NCBI GenBank assembly: GCA_019635215.1
Contig: JAHBZZ010000003.1
Location: 146,878 to 210,877 of the forward strand
Direction: 5' to 3'
DNA length: 64,000 bases
From: Nitrosomonas sp.
GTDB taxonomy: Bacteria > Pseudomonadota > Gammaproteobacteria > Burkholderiales > Nitrosomonadaceae
Shown: in pieces, positions 23,471 through 34,200 of the stretch
How positions within the stretch are numbered: the first letter of the stretch is position 1
Layout: each line of letters begins with the position of its first letter
Position numbers and translations under genes: made by a program
The notes under the pieces: model-generated
Database searches by the model: none
The model's input: only the letters and a program-made list of their open reading frames with translations
Told to the model about the DNA's origin: nothing

Positions 23471-25666
23471 ATGAATTGGATTCGATCAGCGTGCTGGATA
23501 ATTCTGTTGATAGGTGTAACAGGATTTGCGGGCGCGCAGAGTGAGAGCCTGACAAGGCCGCAGGAAAAAAACAAAAACGCGCAGGAGACGACGAAACTCC
23601 CGGAAATTACTATCAAGGATAGTGTGTCAAGCGCAGAAAGCTTTACGCCTAAAACAACCAGCACCGCGACTAAAACGAATATTCCGTTGATTGAAATTCC
23701 GCAGACGGTCAATGTGATTACCCGCTCCGAGCTCGATGCGCGTCTGACGCAGACGATCAGCGACGCGGTAGTCTATACACCGGGGATTCTGACCGGGCTG
23801 TACGGGGATTCGACGCGGGACGATTACTTTCAGAGCCGGGGTTTTGAAGCAACGCAATTTCTGGATGGCCTGGGTTTGGTGGGTTCGAATTACGCCAATC
23901 TTCGCATCGAGCCCTACGGCATGGAGAGTGTTGAAATACTGAAGGGACCGTCCTCGACGATGTATGGTCTGAGCGGTCCTGGCGGTTTGATTCATATGAC
24001 CAGTAAGCGTCCTACCGCGGTTCCGGTGCGTGAATTGTTCATTACCGGCGGAAGTTATGACCGCATTCAGGGTGGGTTGGATATTGGCGGCCCAGTCGAT
24101 AACAATGGCAGGCTGTTTTTCCGTCTGACCGGATTGGTGCGTAACAGCAATACACAGGTTCAGCACGCACATCTGGATCGTTATTTTATTGCACCCAGCG
24201 TGACCTGGCGTCTGGGAACGGATACGACACTGACGCTGCTCAGTCATTATCAGCGGGACGATACCGGCAATGCAATGATGTTTCTGCCGCCGGAAGGTTC
24301 GCTGTTGCCCAATCCGAATGGCAAAATCTCAACCCGTACTTTTCACGGGGAGCCGGGCTATGATCATTACAAGCGGGATCAATATGCCGTCGGTTATGCA
24401 TTCGATCACCGCTTCAATGATGCCTGGAGTTTCCAGCAGAATTTACGCTACGCCGATGTGAAGAGTGATTATCCCAACATCTTTTCATTGGGTTTCGCGC
24501 TGGATGAGAACGGCGATCCGATCGATTTCCGTACACTCGACCGCGTGGCTGCGCACTACAAGGATAAGGCCGGCACGTTCACGATGGATAGCCGGATGCA
24601 TGGCAAATTCAATACGGGACCGGTGCAGCATAATCTGTTGGTGGGCGTCGATTATCGGCATATGTCTGGTACAAACCGCCGTGGTTTTTCAGAGGATTTT
24701 CTGTTTATCGATGCATTTGATCCGGTATACGGACAGGATTTCGCCCGGCCGGTCATCGACTTCATCAGAAACCAGAATCTCGATCAGGTAGGTCTGTATG
24801 CGCAGAATCAGATGAAATACGACCGCTTCTTATTGACGCTAGGTGTCCGTAACGATTGGGCCCAAACGCGCACACGGGATAATGACATGTTTTTCGATGA
24901 ACAAACCAGTACCCGGCAGAACGATCGCGCATTCACTTACCGGACCGGATTGACCTATCTGTTCGATAATGGCATTGCACCTTACGCGAGCTATGCAGAA
25001 TCATTCCAGCCGTCTCCGGGGGCTACTTTTGACGGTGCACCGCTCAGACCGACTACCGGCCGGCAATATGAAGTGGGTGTCAAGTATAAGCCGGTCAACT
25101 ACAACGCTTTGATGTCGGTTGCGGCTTATCATCTGAAACAGCGCGATGTACTCACGCCTGATCTGACGCCGGGACATACCGGCTACTTTGTGCAGACCGG
25201 TGAGGTGCGTGTGCGCGGTATAGAAGCGGAAGTCAAAGCAAATGTTATGGACGGATTGAATTTCATCGGTGCTTATTCCTTCGCGGATTCAAACGTAAGC
25301 AAAAGCAACGATCCGGAGGAATTGGGCAACCGGCTGGCATTAACGCCGCGGCATCAGGTTTCCGGTTGGCTGGATTATACTTTTTACGGCAATCGGCTGG
25401 CCGGGTTAGGTCTTGCCTGGGGTGTCAGGCATATCGGTTCGAATTTCGGCGATATCGTCAACAGCCTGAAAGCGCCTTCGTATACCTTGTTTGATGCGGC
25501 AGTGCGCTACGACCTGCGGCATGTGCATCCCACGCTGCGGGGTGCGCAACTCAGCGTCAATATGAATAATATATTCGATAACGAATATGTTTCTACATGC
25601 GCTTCCGGAGCGTGTTATTACGGCCTCCGGCGAACGGTGTATGCAACCCTGCGCTATGGATTCTAA
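23471..25666 (+). CDS. TonB-dependent ferric-siderophore outer-membrane receptor
   Basis: A 731-aa outer-membrane receptor. Signal peptide about 1-22; TonB-box-like 'KLPEITIKD' about 45-53; plug domain about 70-190 ('TNIPLIEIPQTVNVITRSELD', 'FQSRGFE', 'MESVEILKGPSSTMYG', 'GPGGLIHMTSKRP'); 22-strand barrel to the C-terminal 'YATLRYGF' ending in Phe. Length and plug motifs match the FhuE/FpvA/FoxA siderophore-receptor family, but there is no N-terminal STN signalling domain, so control by an ECF sigma factor is unlikely and direct Fur control is favoured. A 'CASGAC' pair near the end may form an extracellular disulfide. It precedes the biosynthetic genes on the same strand and most likely imports their product. 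Confidence 0.93.
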   Translation: MNWIRSACWIILLIGVTGFAGAQSESLTRPQEKNKNAQETTKLPEITIKDSVSSAESFTPKTTSTATKTNIPLIEIPQTVNVITRSELDARLTQTISDAVVYTPGILTGLYGDSTRDDYFQSRGFEATQFLDGLGLVGSNYANLRIEPYGMESVEILKGPSSTMYGLSGPGGLIHMTSKRPTAVPVRELFITGGSYDRIQGGLDIGGPVDNNGRLFFRLTGLVRNSNTQVQHAHLDRYFIAPSVTWRLGTDTTLTLLSHYQRDDTGNAMMFLPPEGSLLPNPNGKISTRTFHGEPGYDHYKRDQYAVGYAFDHRFNDAWSFQQNLRYADVKSDYPNIFSLGFALDENGDPIDFRTLDRVAAHYKDKAGTFTMDSRMHGKFNTGPVQHNLLVGVDYRHMSGTNRRGFSEDFLFIDAFDPVYGQDFARPVIDFIRNQNLDQVGLYAQNQMKYDRFLLTLGVRNDWAQTRTRDNDMFFDEQTSTRQNDRAFTYRTGLTYLFDNGIAPYASYAESFQPSPGATFDGAPLRPTTGRQYEVGVKYKPVNYNALMSVAAYHLKQRDVLTPDLTPGHTGYFVQTGEVRVRGIEAEVKANVMDGLNFIGAYSFADSNVSKSNDPEELGNRLALTPRHQVSGWLDYTFYGNRLAGLGLAWGVRHIGSNFGDIVNSLKAPSYTLFDAAVRYDLRHVHPTLRGAQLSVNMNNIFDNEYVSTCASGACYYGLRRTVYATLRYGF

Positions 25667-25713
25667 TCGGGACTCAATGGGAAGGGATTTAAGGAAATTG
25701 TAAGAGGAGGAGT

Positions 25714-25815
25714 ATGCAGGATTATCGCTGTCAGTCACAGTATTGTGAGGGTACATGTACGCCTTGTCGGTTGCACAGCGGTTTCCTGGCTACGATCCCG
25801 GGAATAATAGAGTGA
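25714..25815 (+). CDS. 33-aa cysteine-rich small ORF
   Basis: A short ORF preceded by an exceptionally strong ribosome site (AAGAGGAGG, two bases before the ATG's upstream flank). The peptide has four Cys in its first 18 residues, C6-x4-C11-x3-C15-x2-C18 ('CQSQYCEGTCTPC'), then a His and a hydrophobic tail. It lies between the receptor and the IucB-like gene and ends 13 bp before the latter's start, so it could be a small metal-binding protein or a translation leader for the next gene. No family is recognised. Confidence 0.5.
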   Translation: MQDYRCQSQYCEGTCTPCRLHSGFLATIPGIIE

Positions 25816-25828
25816 TGGAGGTCATGAA

Positions 25829-26896
25829 TTGATTCCGGAAGTGCGCCACAGTTTGCAGAACAGCTTGATCGAGCAATGTTTACCCGATGGCCGTAAGCTG
25901 TACTGGCAATCGGGTTCTGAGCCGTATCTGACGATAGACGATGGTTTTGAGTTGTATTTTGCGCTGACGCGTGACGACGGTGCCCAGCGGATCATCGTCA
26001 AACCTGTACGACATGCAGTGACCAGTGGCACATCGGTGTTACAAGGCCTGCTGGCTGCATTGTATTGTCTGTTTGACGATGCATCCGGCATACGTGCTGT
26101 TGAACTGGATATGAGCGTGTATACCGATCTTGCGCAGATATTACAGCAACGCGGATTGGCCTATCCGGTACAGCAGTATGGGCGGGATGGGCAGGCCCAT
26201 CATCTGGAGTGCAGCCGCGCATTACTTTGGCAAGTGCCGGAACTGTGGCTGTCCAGGCAACCACCGTGTTATCCCCTGCATTATGCGGTCACGAACGGAA
26301 AACGCCACCCGTTGCGGCCAGTGGCGCCGCGGGGAATACTTTATCAGCGCTATATCCGCACACTCGATAAGACTATCTCGTTTCGTACGATAGACGACAC
26401 GACCGATCTGGAAACATTCCATCGCTGGATGAATACGCCCAGAGTTGCCCATTTCTGGGAAATGCAGGGCAGCCGGGAAGAGCATGCGCGCTATATCGAA
26501 GATGTATTAAAAGATAGGCACCTGCATCCGCTCATCGGTTGCTTTGATGGTGAGCCTTTTGGTTATTTTGAAGCCTATTGGGCAAAAGAGGACCGGATCG
26601 CGCCTTTCTATGATGTCGACGATTACGATCGCGGCCTGCATATGCTGGTCGGTGAGGAACGTTTCCGGGGGCCGCATTTTGTCAGCACCTGGTTGCCATC
26701 GCTGGCGCACTGCCTGTTTCTGGATGATCCGCGTACGCGCAATGTGGTGGCGGAACCGCGGGCGGATAACGCCAAAATGATTGCCTACATGCAGGCAGCC
26801 GGTTTTCACAAGATCAAAGAATTCGATTTTCCGCACAAACGCGCCGCGATGATGGTGTTGCCGCGGGAAGTTTATTTCGACCAGTTTTGCAGTTAA
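25829..26896 (+). CDS. IucB-like N-hydroxy-amino-acid acyltransferase (GNAT)
   Basis: A 355-aa protein with a poorly conserved N-terminal region and a C-terminal GNAT domain (about 180-350) closely resembling IucB/RhbD: 'FHRWMNTPRVAHFWE', 'HLHPLIGCFDGEPFGYFEAYWAKEDRIAPFYD', 'DRGLHMLVGEERFRGPHF', 'RNVVAEPRADN'. In aerobactin synthesis such enzymes transfer acetyl from acetyl-CoA to N6-hydroxylysine; related enzymes acetylate N5-hydroxyornithine. It is the natural partner of the N-hydroxylase at 15013. The start is TTG: no ATG or GTG exists in the open frame, GGAGG lies seven bases upstream (25817-25821), and the tempting ATGs at 25815 and 25824 are out of frame and stop at once. Confidence 0.88.
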   Translation: MIPEVRHSLQNSLIEQCLPDGRKLYWQSGSEPYLTIDDGFELYFALTRDDGAQRIIVKPVRHAVTSGTSVLQGLLAALYCLFDDASGIRAVELDMSVYTDLAQILQQRGLAYPVQQYGRDGQAHHLECSRALLWQVPELWLSRQPPCYPLHYAVTNGKRHPLRPVAPRGILYQRYIRTLDKTISFRTIDDTTDLETFHRWMNTPRVAHFWEMQGSREEHARYIEDVLKDRHLHPLIGCFDGEPFGYFEAYWAKEDRIAPFYDVDDYDRGLHMLVGEERFRGPHFVSTWLPSLAHCLFLDDPRTRNVVAEPRADNAKMIAYMQAAGFHKIKEFDFPHKRAAMMVLPREVYFDQFCS

Positions 26897-26938
26897 ATCA
26901 AAGTGCTATTTGTTCGCATGTATTGAGGAGAAAAATGA

Positions 26939-27151
26939 ATGAGTTTCGATAGCGAAGATATGATTTTCCGGGTCGTCGTGAATCATGAAGAACAGTATTC
27001 CATATGGCCGGAATACAAGGATATTCCCGCTGGATGGCGTGAGGCCGGGAAAACCGGTACTAAAAAGGAATGCCTCGATTATATCGAAACGGTGTGGACC
27101 GATATGCGACCTTTGAGTCTGCGCCAATTCATGGATAGTCAGAAAATCTGA
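26939..27151 (+). CDS. MbtH-like protein (NRPS adenylation partner)
   Basis: A 70-aa MbtH-family protein that binds and activates NRPS adenylation domains. The conserved strings '[10 protein letters not shown]', '[22 protein letters not shown]' and '[10 protein letters not shown]' are all present. GAGGAG lies a few bases upstream. The ATG at 26939 is in frame; another ATG at 26935 opens a five-codon dead-end frame. Its place directly before the dioxygenase and NRPS genes fits service to the three synthetases. Confidence 0.95.
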   Translation: MSFDSEDMIFRVVVNHEEQYSIWPEYKDIPAGWREAGKTGTKKECLDYIETVWTDMRPLSLRQFMDSQKI

Positions 27152-27213
27152 CCGGGAATGGTATCGATAAACTACGCTGCAAGCGGGTTGCGCTTGGTTT
27201 TTAGGATGATGGC

Positions 27214-28203
27214 ATGAAAATGAATACCACGCTTATCAAAGAAACGACCGAACTTGAACTCGGTTATTTGGACGGATTTGAAGGTCTGCCGCTCGTGGTG
27301 AACCCGAAAAACGAAATACGCCTGTCGGTGGCATCCGCACAATTGCGGGAACTCGCCGATCTGCACCTGCTGGATTGCGGTGCTATGCTTTTTCGTGGCT
27401 TTGATGTGCTCAGTGTCGAGGAATTTCAGCAATTTGCAGCCGATTTCGGCCATCCTCTGCTGAGTTATGAATTTGCTTCAACACCGCGTACCCAGGTTGC
27501 AGAGGGTATTTACACGTCAACGGAATATCCCCCGCATCAGGCGATTCCGCTGCATAACGAACAATCCTACACACGCGACTGGCCGATGAAAATATGGTTT
27601 TATAGTGCGGTCGCCGCGCAATCGGGCGGCGCGACGCCTATCGCCGACAGCCGTAAAATCTATCAATCCATAGCACCGGAAATCCGCGACCGTTTTGCCA
27701 GTCGCGGGCTGATGTATGTGCGCAACTACGGCAGCGGGCTGGATGTGCCCTGGAACCAGGTATTCAATACGGATGACCGCGCGGTGGTGGAACGCTATTG
27801 TCAGCAGCATGACATTGCATGCGAATGGAAGGCGGACGGTGAATTGCGGACCTATCAGATATGCCAGGCGACCGCCCGGCATCCGCGCACGCATGAAATG
27901 GTATGGTTCAACCAGGCGCACCTTTTTCATATTTCCGCGCTGGAACCGGCATTGCGCGAAACTTTGCTGGATATCGTCGCTGAGGAGGATTTGCCGCGTA
28001 ATGTCTATTACGGCGATGGTAAACCGATTGAAGACGCGATACTGGATGAAGTCCGTGCAGTATTGGATGAACACAAAGTGGCATTTCCCTGGCAGCAAGG
28101 CGATGTACTGATGCTCGACAATATGCTGACGGCGCATGCGCGTGAACCCTTCAAGGGGCCACGCCGGGTCGTGGTGGCAATGGCTGAAGCCCATCGGGCT
28201 TGA
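27214..28203 (+). CDS. SyrP/TauD-like Fe(II)/2-oxoglutarate dioxygenase (probable aspartyl beta-hydroxylase)
   Basis: A 329-aa non-heme iron dioxygenase. The metal triad is visible as H114-x-E116 ('PLHNEQSY') and H308 ('TAHAREPF'), with Arg317/318 to bind 2-oxoglutarate ('GPRRVVVAM'). The HxE form and the 'HNEQSY..D.P..IWF' string are typical of the SyrP branch, which hydroxylates aspartyl residues tethered to NRPS carrier proteins. NRPS module 2 carries a textbook Asp code, so the predicted reaction is formation of beta-hydroxy-Asp, an iron-binding alpha-hydroxycarboxylate. The gene lies between mbtH and the first NRPS gene. Confidence 0.88.
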   Translation: MKMNTTLIKETTELELGYLDGFEGLPLVVNPKNEIRLSVASAQLRELADLHLLDCGAMLFRGFDVLSVEEFQQFAADFGHPLLSYEFASTPRTQVAEGIYTSTEYPPHQAIPLHNEQSYTRDWPMKIWFYSAVAAQSGGATPIADSRKIYQSIAPEIRDRFASRGLMYVRNYGSGLDVPWNQVFNTDDRAVVERYCQQHDIACEWKADGELRTYQICQATARHPRTHEMVWFNQAHLFHISALEPALRETLLDIVAEEDLPRNVYYGDGKPIEDAILDEVRAVLDEHKVAFPWQQGDVLMLDNMLTAHAREPFKGPRRVVVAMAEAHRA

Positions 28204-28257
28204 GCAGGCGCTATTGGTGTCGTGGAAAGTGATTTTGTTTTTTGAGGGAATCGGGTC

Positions 28258-31200
28258 ATGCACGTGCTTGCAGCACAACAAGAAAATATTATCGAGCGGT
28301 TTCAACGTCTTGCGGCAATCCAGCCGCAACAATTGGCATTGCGTTTTCTCGGTGACGGCGAACAGATCGGCGCGCTGTATAGCTATGCGCAAATCGATGC
28401 CAGTGCGCAATCCGTTGCCGGGTACCTGCAGGCTTTTGTCAGACCGGGGGATCGCGTGCTATTGCTTTTTCCAGGCAGTCCTGACTATGTCACCGCTTTT
28501 CTGGGATGTCTATATGCCGGTGTAACCGCTGTACCGGCTTACCCGCCTGAGCGTCTCGGAGGTCTCCGACCGCAATACAGTGAGCGGTTGCGTGCGATCG
28601 CGGCGGATTGCAAGCCCACGCTGGTTCTGACCCAACGCGAGTGGATCGACACGGTGATGGAACAGATGGGGACGCTGTTCGCTGACATCAATGCAAAAGT
28701 TGTTGCGTTCGAGGAGATCGACTATGCAGCGGCGCAATCCTGGCGGCCCCCATTACTGCGCGATGACAGCATCGCGTTTCTGCAGTATACCTCCGGCTCC
28801 ACGTCGACCCCGAAAGGCGTGATGGTCGGCTATGACAATCTGGTCGCCAACGAAGTGGCGATCCAACAGCGGTTCGAGATTACCAAAGCGGATAGCTTTG
28901 TCAGCTGGCTGCCGCTGTTTCACGATATGGGATTGGTGGGCGGTCTCATGCAGCCCTTATATAGCGGCATTACCCTGACCCTGATGTCGCCGAAGCATTT
29001 TCTGGAGCGTCCGGTACGCTGGCTGGAAGCGATCACGCGATACGGCGGGAGTATCAGCGGCGGACCCAATTTCGCATACCGGTTATGCGTGGAACGTATC
29101 GGCGAAAGCGCCATGGATTCACTGGATTTAAGCACATGGCGTATTGCATTCTGCGGTGCGGAACCGATTCGCCAGGAGACGCTCGCGGCATTTGCCGAAA
29201 AATTTGAAGTGGCAGGCTTGAATCCGAATGCGCTCTATCCTTGCTACGGACTGGCTGAATCGACCTTGCTGGTGACTGGCGGGCATCCCGGCAGTGGGGC
29301 GGGCGCGATCAATATCAGTGCCGATGCGATGGCGGCCGGGCGTTTCGAGCCGGATGCCGCCGGGCAGCCAGTCGTGAACTGCGGTGCGGTGCAGGATGGC
29401 CATAAGCTGGCGCTGATGCACCCGCAGTCCTGTGAACCGGTGAATCATGATGCGATTGGCGAGGTCTGGATTTCAGGCCCCAGCATCGCGCAAGGCTACT
29501 GGCAGAACGAAGCCGCGACAGCTGCGGGATTTGTCAGCATGAACGGAAAATCCTGGTTGCGCACCGGTGACCTGGCGTTTATGCACAACGGGGAATTATT
29601 CATTACCGGACGACTCAAGGATCTGATCCTGATCCGGGGACAGAATCTGTATCCTCAGGATCTCGAGATCCTGCTGGAAGAACACGTCGAAGTACTGCGC
29701 AAGGGGCGTATTGCCGCCTTTGCCGTTGATCATCGGGATGGCGAGGGTATCGGAATCGCTGCCGAAATCGGCCGCGGCACGCAGAAGCTCGTTCCGCCGC
29801 AGGCCTTGTTCGATTTGATCAATGAAACATTGGCCCAGGCTTATCAGGAACCGGCCAGTGTGATTTTACTGTTACAGCCCGGCACATTACCCAAAACAAC
29901 CAGCGGTAAGCTGCAACGGCGTGCATGTTGGCTCGGCTGGCAGGATGGCACGTTGCAGCCGTATGCGGTATACCATCCGGATCATGGCCCTGGGCCGGCA
30001 GCACCGGCAGTGCCGGTCATTGCGGATCAATGGTCGGATACCGAACGGCAGGTCGCTACCCTGTTTCAGGAAGTTCTCCATGTTCCGGCGATTGAGCGCA
30101 GCGCCAGCTTTTTTGCGCTCGGTGGCAATTCGATTGATGCCATGCATTTGCTGGCACTGGTGCGTGAACGCTTCGCAATTGATCTGGAATCCAGTGCTAT
30201 TTTTGAAGCGCCAGTCGTTACCACTTTTGCCGCCCGCTTGGATAGCGCCAGGCGGAAGCCCGATGCAAGCTTGGATTCCGATCTGGTGCGGCATTCTGCG
30301 GCCGGGAACGATTTCCCGTTATCCTACGCGCAGCAGCGGATATGGTTTCACCACCAGATTACACCGGAAAGTACCGCCTACCATATGATCGGAGCGGTGC
30401 GCATTCGCGGCAAACTGCTGCGCAGCGTGCTCGAGCAGACGTTGTTCCGGTTGGCGCAGCGGCATGAATCGCTGCGCGCGCTGTTCATCGAATCTTCAGA
30501 GATGCCCAGGCAATTGATTCTTGCCGAGCCTGTCATCGATCTGCAGTGGGTGGCTGATGATGCGATCGATCGCAACGCCGGCCAGCAGCAAGCGTCCGCT
30601 GTTGCAACCCTCGTTGCAACTTCATTCGCAACCGCATTGCGGCCTTTCGATCTGGCAAAGGGGCCTTTGTGGCGCCTGCTGGTGATCGAGCGTGGCCATG
30701 GTACGTATGAATTGTATCTGGTAATGCACCATATCATTGCCGATGGCTGGTCGGTAAATGTGCTGTTGAACGAACTGGCCGGAATGTATACCGCACTGGC
30801 CTCCGGAAACCAGCCGGAATTACCGGCATTGCCTGTCCGTTACGTCGATTACGCGATCTGGCAGCGCAACAGAATAGATGCCGGTGCGCTGGCATCACAG
30901 CAAACCTATTGGATTGAACAACTGGGTAAAGAACAATCGCTGATTCATTTGCCGATGGATCATCCACGCCCTGCTGTGCCAAGCGGCCGGGGCGATGTCG
31001 TACGCTTTGCACTCAGCCCGGAAGTCAGTGTGCGTTTTCGTGACAGCATGCAGGCGGCAGGTACGACAGTTTTCATGGGCCTTTTGACCGCTTTTGCCGC
31101 TTTGCTCTACCGCTATAGCGGGCAAACGGATGTGCGGATAGGTGTTCCGGTGACCAATCGTAACCAGATGGCCACGACAGGAATTATCGGTCTGTTCGTG

Positions 31201-34200
31201 AATATGTTGGTGTTACGCATGCAGGTCAAAGGACCGATGCGTTTTCATGAACTTCTGCAGCACATTCGCGCTACCGCGCTTGCGGCACAGGATCATGCGG
31301 AGGTTCCCTTCGATCAATTGGTGGAAGCGTTGCAGCCGGTACGCGAACTCGGCATTTCACCATTGTTCCAGGTGTTATATAACCATCTCCAGATTGACTA
31401 TGCAGCGCTGGAAAAAACGACCGGTTGGGAAGTCGAGCGGATCGACTGGAGCGGTGGCGGATCGCAGTTCGACCTGAGTCTGGAGACCGAAGAAGACCCG
31501 GATGGTACGATCCGCGGTGTATTTGTCTACGCGTCGGATTTATTCGAGCGCGCTACAATCGAGCGCATGGCCGGGCATTTTCAAACGATACTGACGTACT
31601 GGATGCATGACCCGGCGCAGCACTTGAGTGCGGTACAGCTGGAACAGGCGGATGGAAAACCGTACCCTGCCGGCAGCGAAACCGCGCCCTTCATCCCGGT
31701 TTTTGCGCGCATTAGCCAGCTTGCTCTGCAGCAGCCCGATCAGGTGGCTTTGATCGATGCGCAACGGCAGATCACTTATGGTGAGATGGAACATCGTTCT
31801 AACCGGATTGCGCAACAACTGATGCGGCAGGGTACAGGCGCTGAGCACTGCGTCGGCTTGCTGGTTGAACGCGGCGTGGATTGGATCATTGCTGCGCTGG
31901 GGGTATTGAAAGCCGGCGCGGCGTATGTGCCGCTCGATCCGGATTATCCGGCGGAACGCATGCATTATATTCTTGACGATGCGCAAATCCATACATTGCT
32001 GCTGCAGAAACCGCTTGAATCGCATTTAGATTTGCCTTCCCGGCTTAACCGTGTTTACCTTGATTTACCGGAAGGAGCCGAAGAACTGGATGAATTACCG
32101 GCTGTCACGGTTACACCGCAACAACTGGCGTATGTGATTTATACCTCGGGTTCGACCGGGCAGCCGAAAGGCGTCGGGGTGGCGCATGGGCCGCTGGCCA
32201 TGCATTGCCAGGCGGTTGCGGATTATTATGGGTTGCAGCCGGCCGATTGCGCGCTGCATGGCGCAAGCTTTACTTTCGACGCAGCGGTGGAACAATGGTT
32301 GATTCCTGTGCTGGCGGGCGGGCGTCTGCTGATCAACGATCCCGGTGTCTGGGGTGTCGAGGAAATGGCTGCGGCGATTCGCACGCACGGCGTTACCCTG
32401 ATTTATCCACCGACTGCGCCGATTCTGCAACTGGCCGACTGGGCAATCGAGAACGCTGAAAAACTGCCGGTGCGATTATGCACAGTAGGTGGCGAGGCTG
32501 TGGCGCGTGATGCCGTGGAACGGATACACCAGGGATTACACCCGCAAAAACTGATTAACGGTTACGGCCCGACCGAAGCGATCATTACACCCTTATTATG
32601 GACTGCGGCTGCCGGTACATCCTGTGCAACGCCTTATGCGCCCATTGGTCGGGCGGTCGGTGATCGGGCTGCCTACGTACTCGACCACGATCTGAACATT
32701 GTTCCTGCTGGCGTGACGGGTGAGCTGTACATCGGCGGCAGCGGGTTGGCGCGCGGTTATTTTCAGCGCCCGGCATTGACGGCGGAGTGTTTTATTCCGG
32801 ATCCCTTCGGACCACCGGGCGGCCGCATGTACCGCACGCGTGACCTGGCGCGCTGCCTTGCCAATAGGGATGTCGAATATCTAGGCCGTAGTGACCGTCA
32901 GATCAAACTCAGAGGTTACCGGATCGAACTCGGTGAAATCGAAGCACAGTTGCTGGCGTTGCCCGCAGTGCGCGAAGCTTGTGTCACATTGCAAAGTGGA
33001 TCGGCCAGCGCCAGATTGATCGCTTATGTGGCGACGGAAAGTAATCCTGCGGAAGTTGCCGCCAGTGCGAAGAAAGCATTGGAACAGCGTCTTCCGGGCT
33101 ATATGGTGCCTTCTGCCATTATTGCGGTGGATCACCTGCCACGAACATCGCACGGCAAGGTCGATTATGCGGCGCTGCCGGATCCGCAACCTGAACATAA
33201 AACCCGGGTGATGCCGCGTACTGAGCTGGAGCATCAGCTGGCGGATATCTGGCAGACTTTGCTGAAAATCGAAGGTGTCGGTATTACCGATAACTTTTTT
33301 GAGCTGGGTGGCGATTCCATTATCGCCCTTCAGGTGGTCAGCCGGGCGCGTAATGCCGGAATAAACTTCGCACCTGCGACGCTTTTCCGTCATCAGACGA
33401 TTGAAAAACTCGCCGAATCGATCGCGGTTTCGACGGGTTCCCAGTCAATCAGCGCTATCGAACCGGAAGAAGGCGAAGTGCCGCTTACGCCGGTTCAGGC
33501 CGATTTCTTCACGCAAGCGATTCCGGGCCGCCATCACTGGAATCAGTCGCTGTTGCTGAAACTGCGCCAACCGGTTGAAATAACTCACTTGGAGACAGCA
33601 CTGGCAGCGTTGATCGCGCATCATGATGCATTGCGTCTGCGCTATCGGAAAACAGCGCGGCAGACACCGGATGGCTGGTCGCAATACTATATGTCGCGCC
33701 AGACAGCCTCAGGTCAGGATCTGCTGTGGGTGCGCGAAGTTTCTGATCAGCACGAACTGGAACAACTCTGCGCGGCGGCGCAGAACAGCCTGGATCTCGA
33801 GCACGGGCCGCTAGTGCGGGCCGTACACATCACCCATGCGGACAAGCAGCAAAGTCTGTTACTCGTGATTCATCATCTCGTGGTTGACGGTGTGTCCTGG
33901 CGTATTCTGCTCGAAGATCTCGAACTGGCCTGCAGGCAACTGGCGAGTGGTGCATCGCTGCAGCTGCCGGCTGTTACGCAGTCATTCCGCCAGCATGCGC
34001 AGGCACTGAACGGTGTTGCACAGCATCGCGCGCTAGCGGGGGAAGCCGATTATTGGCGTACCGTCACAGCTGATGCGATGATGGGCTTTCCGCCCGATGC
34101 GCCGGATGCAGTGACAAGTATGCGCGATGCTGCGGAGCAGGTATTACGCATCGACAGCCAACATACACGAATGCTGCTGGAAGAAGCTTGCCAGATTTAC

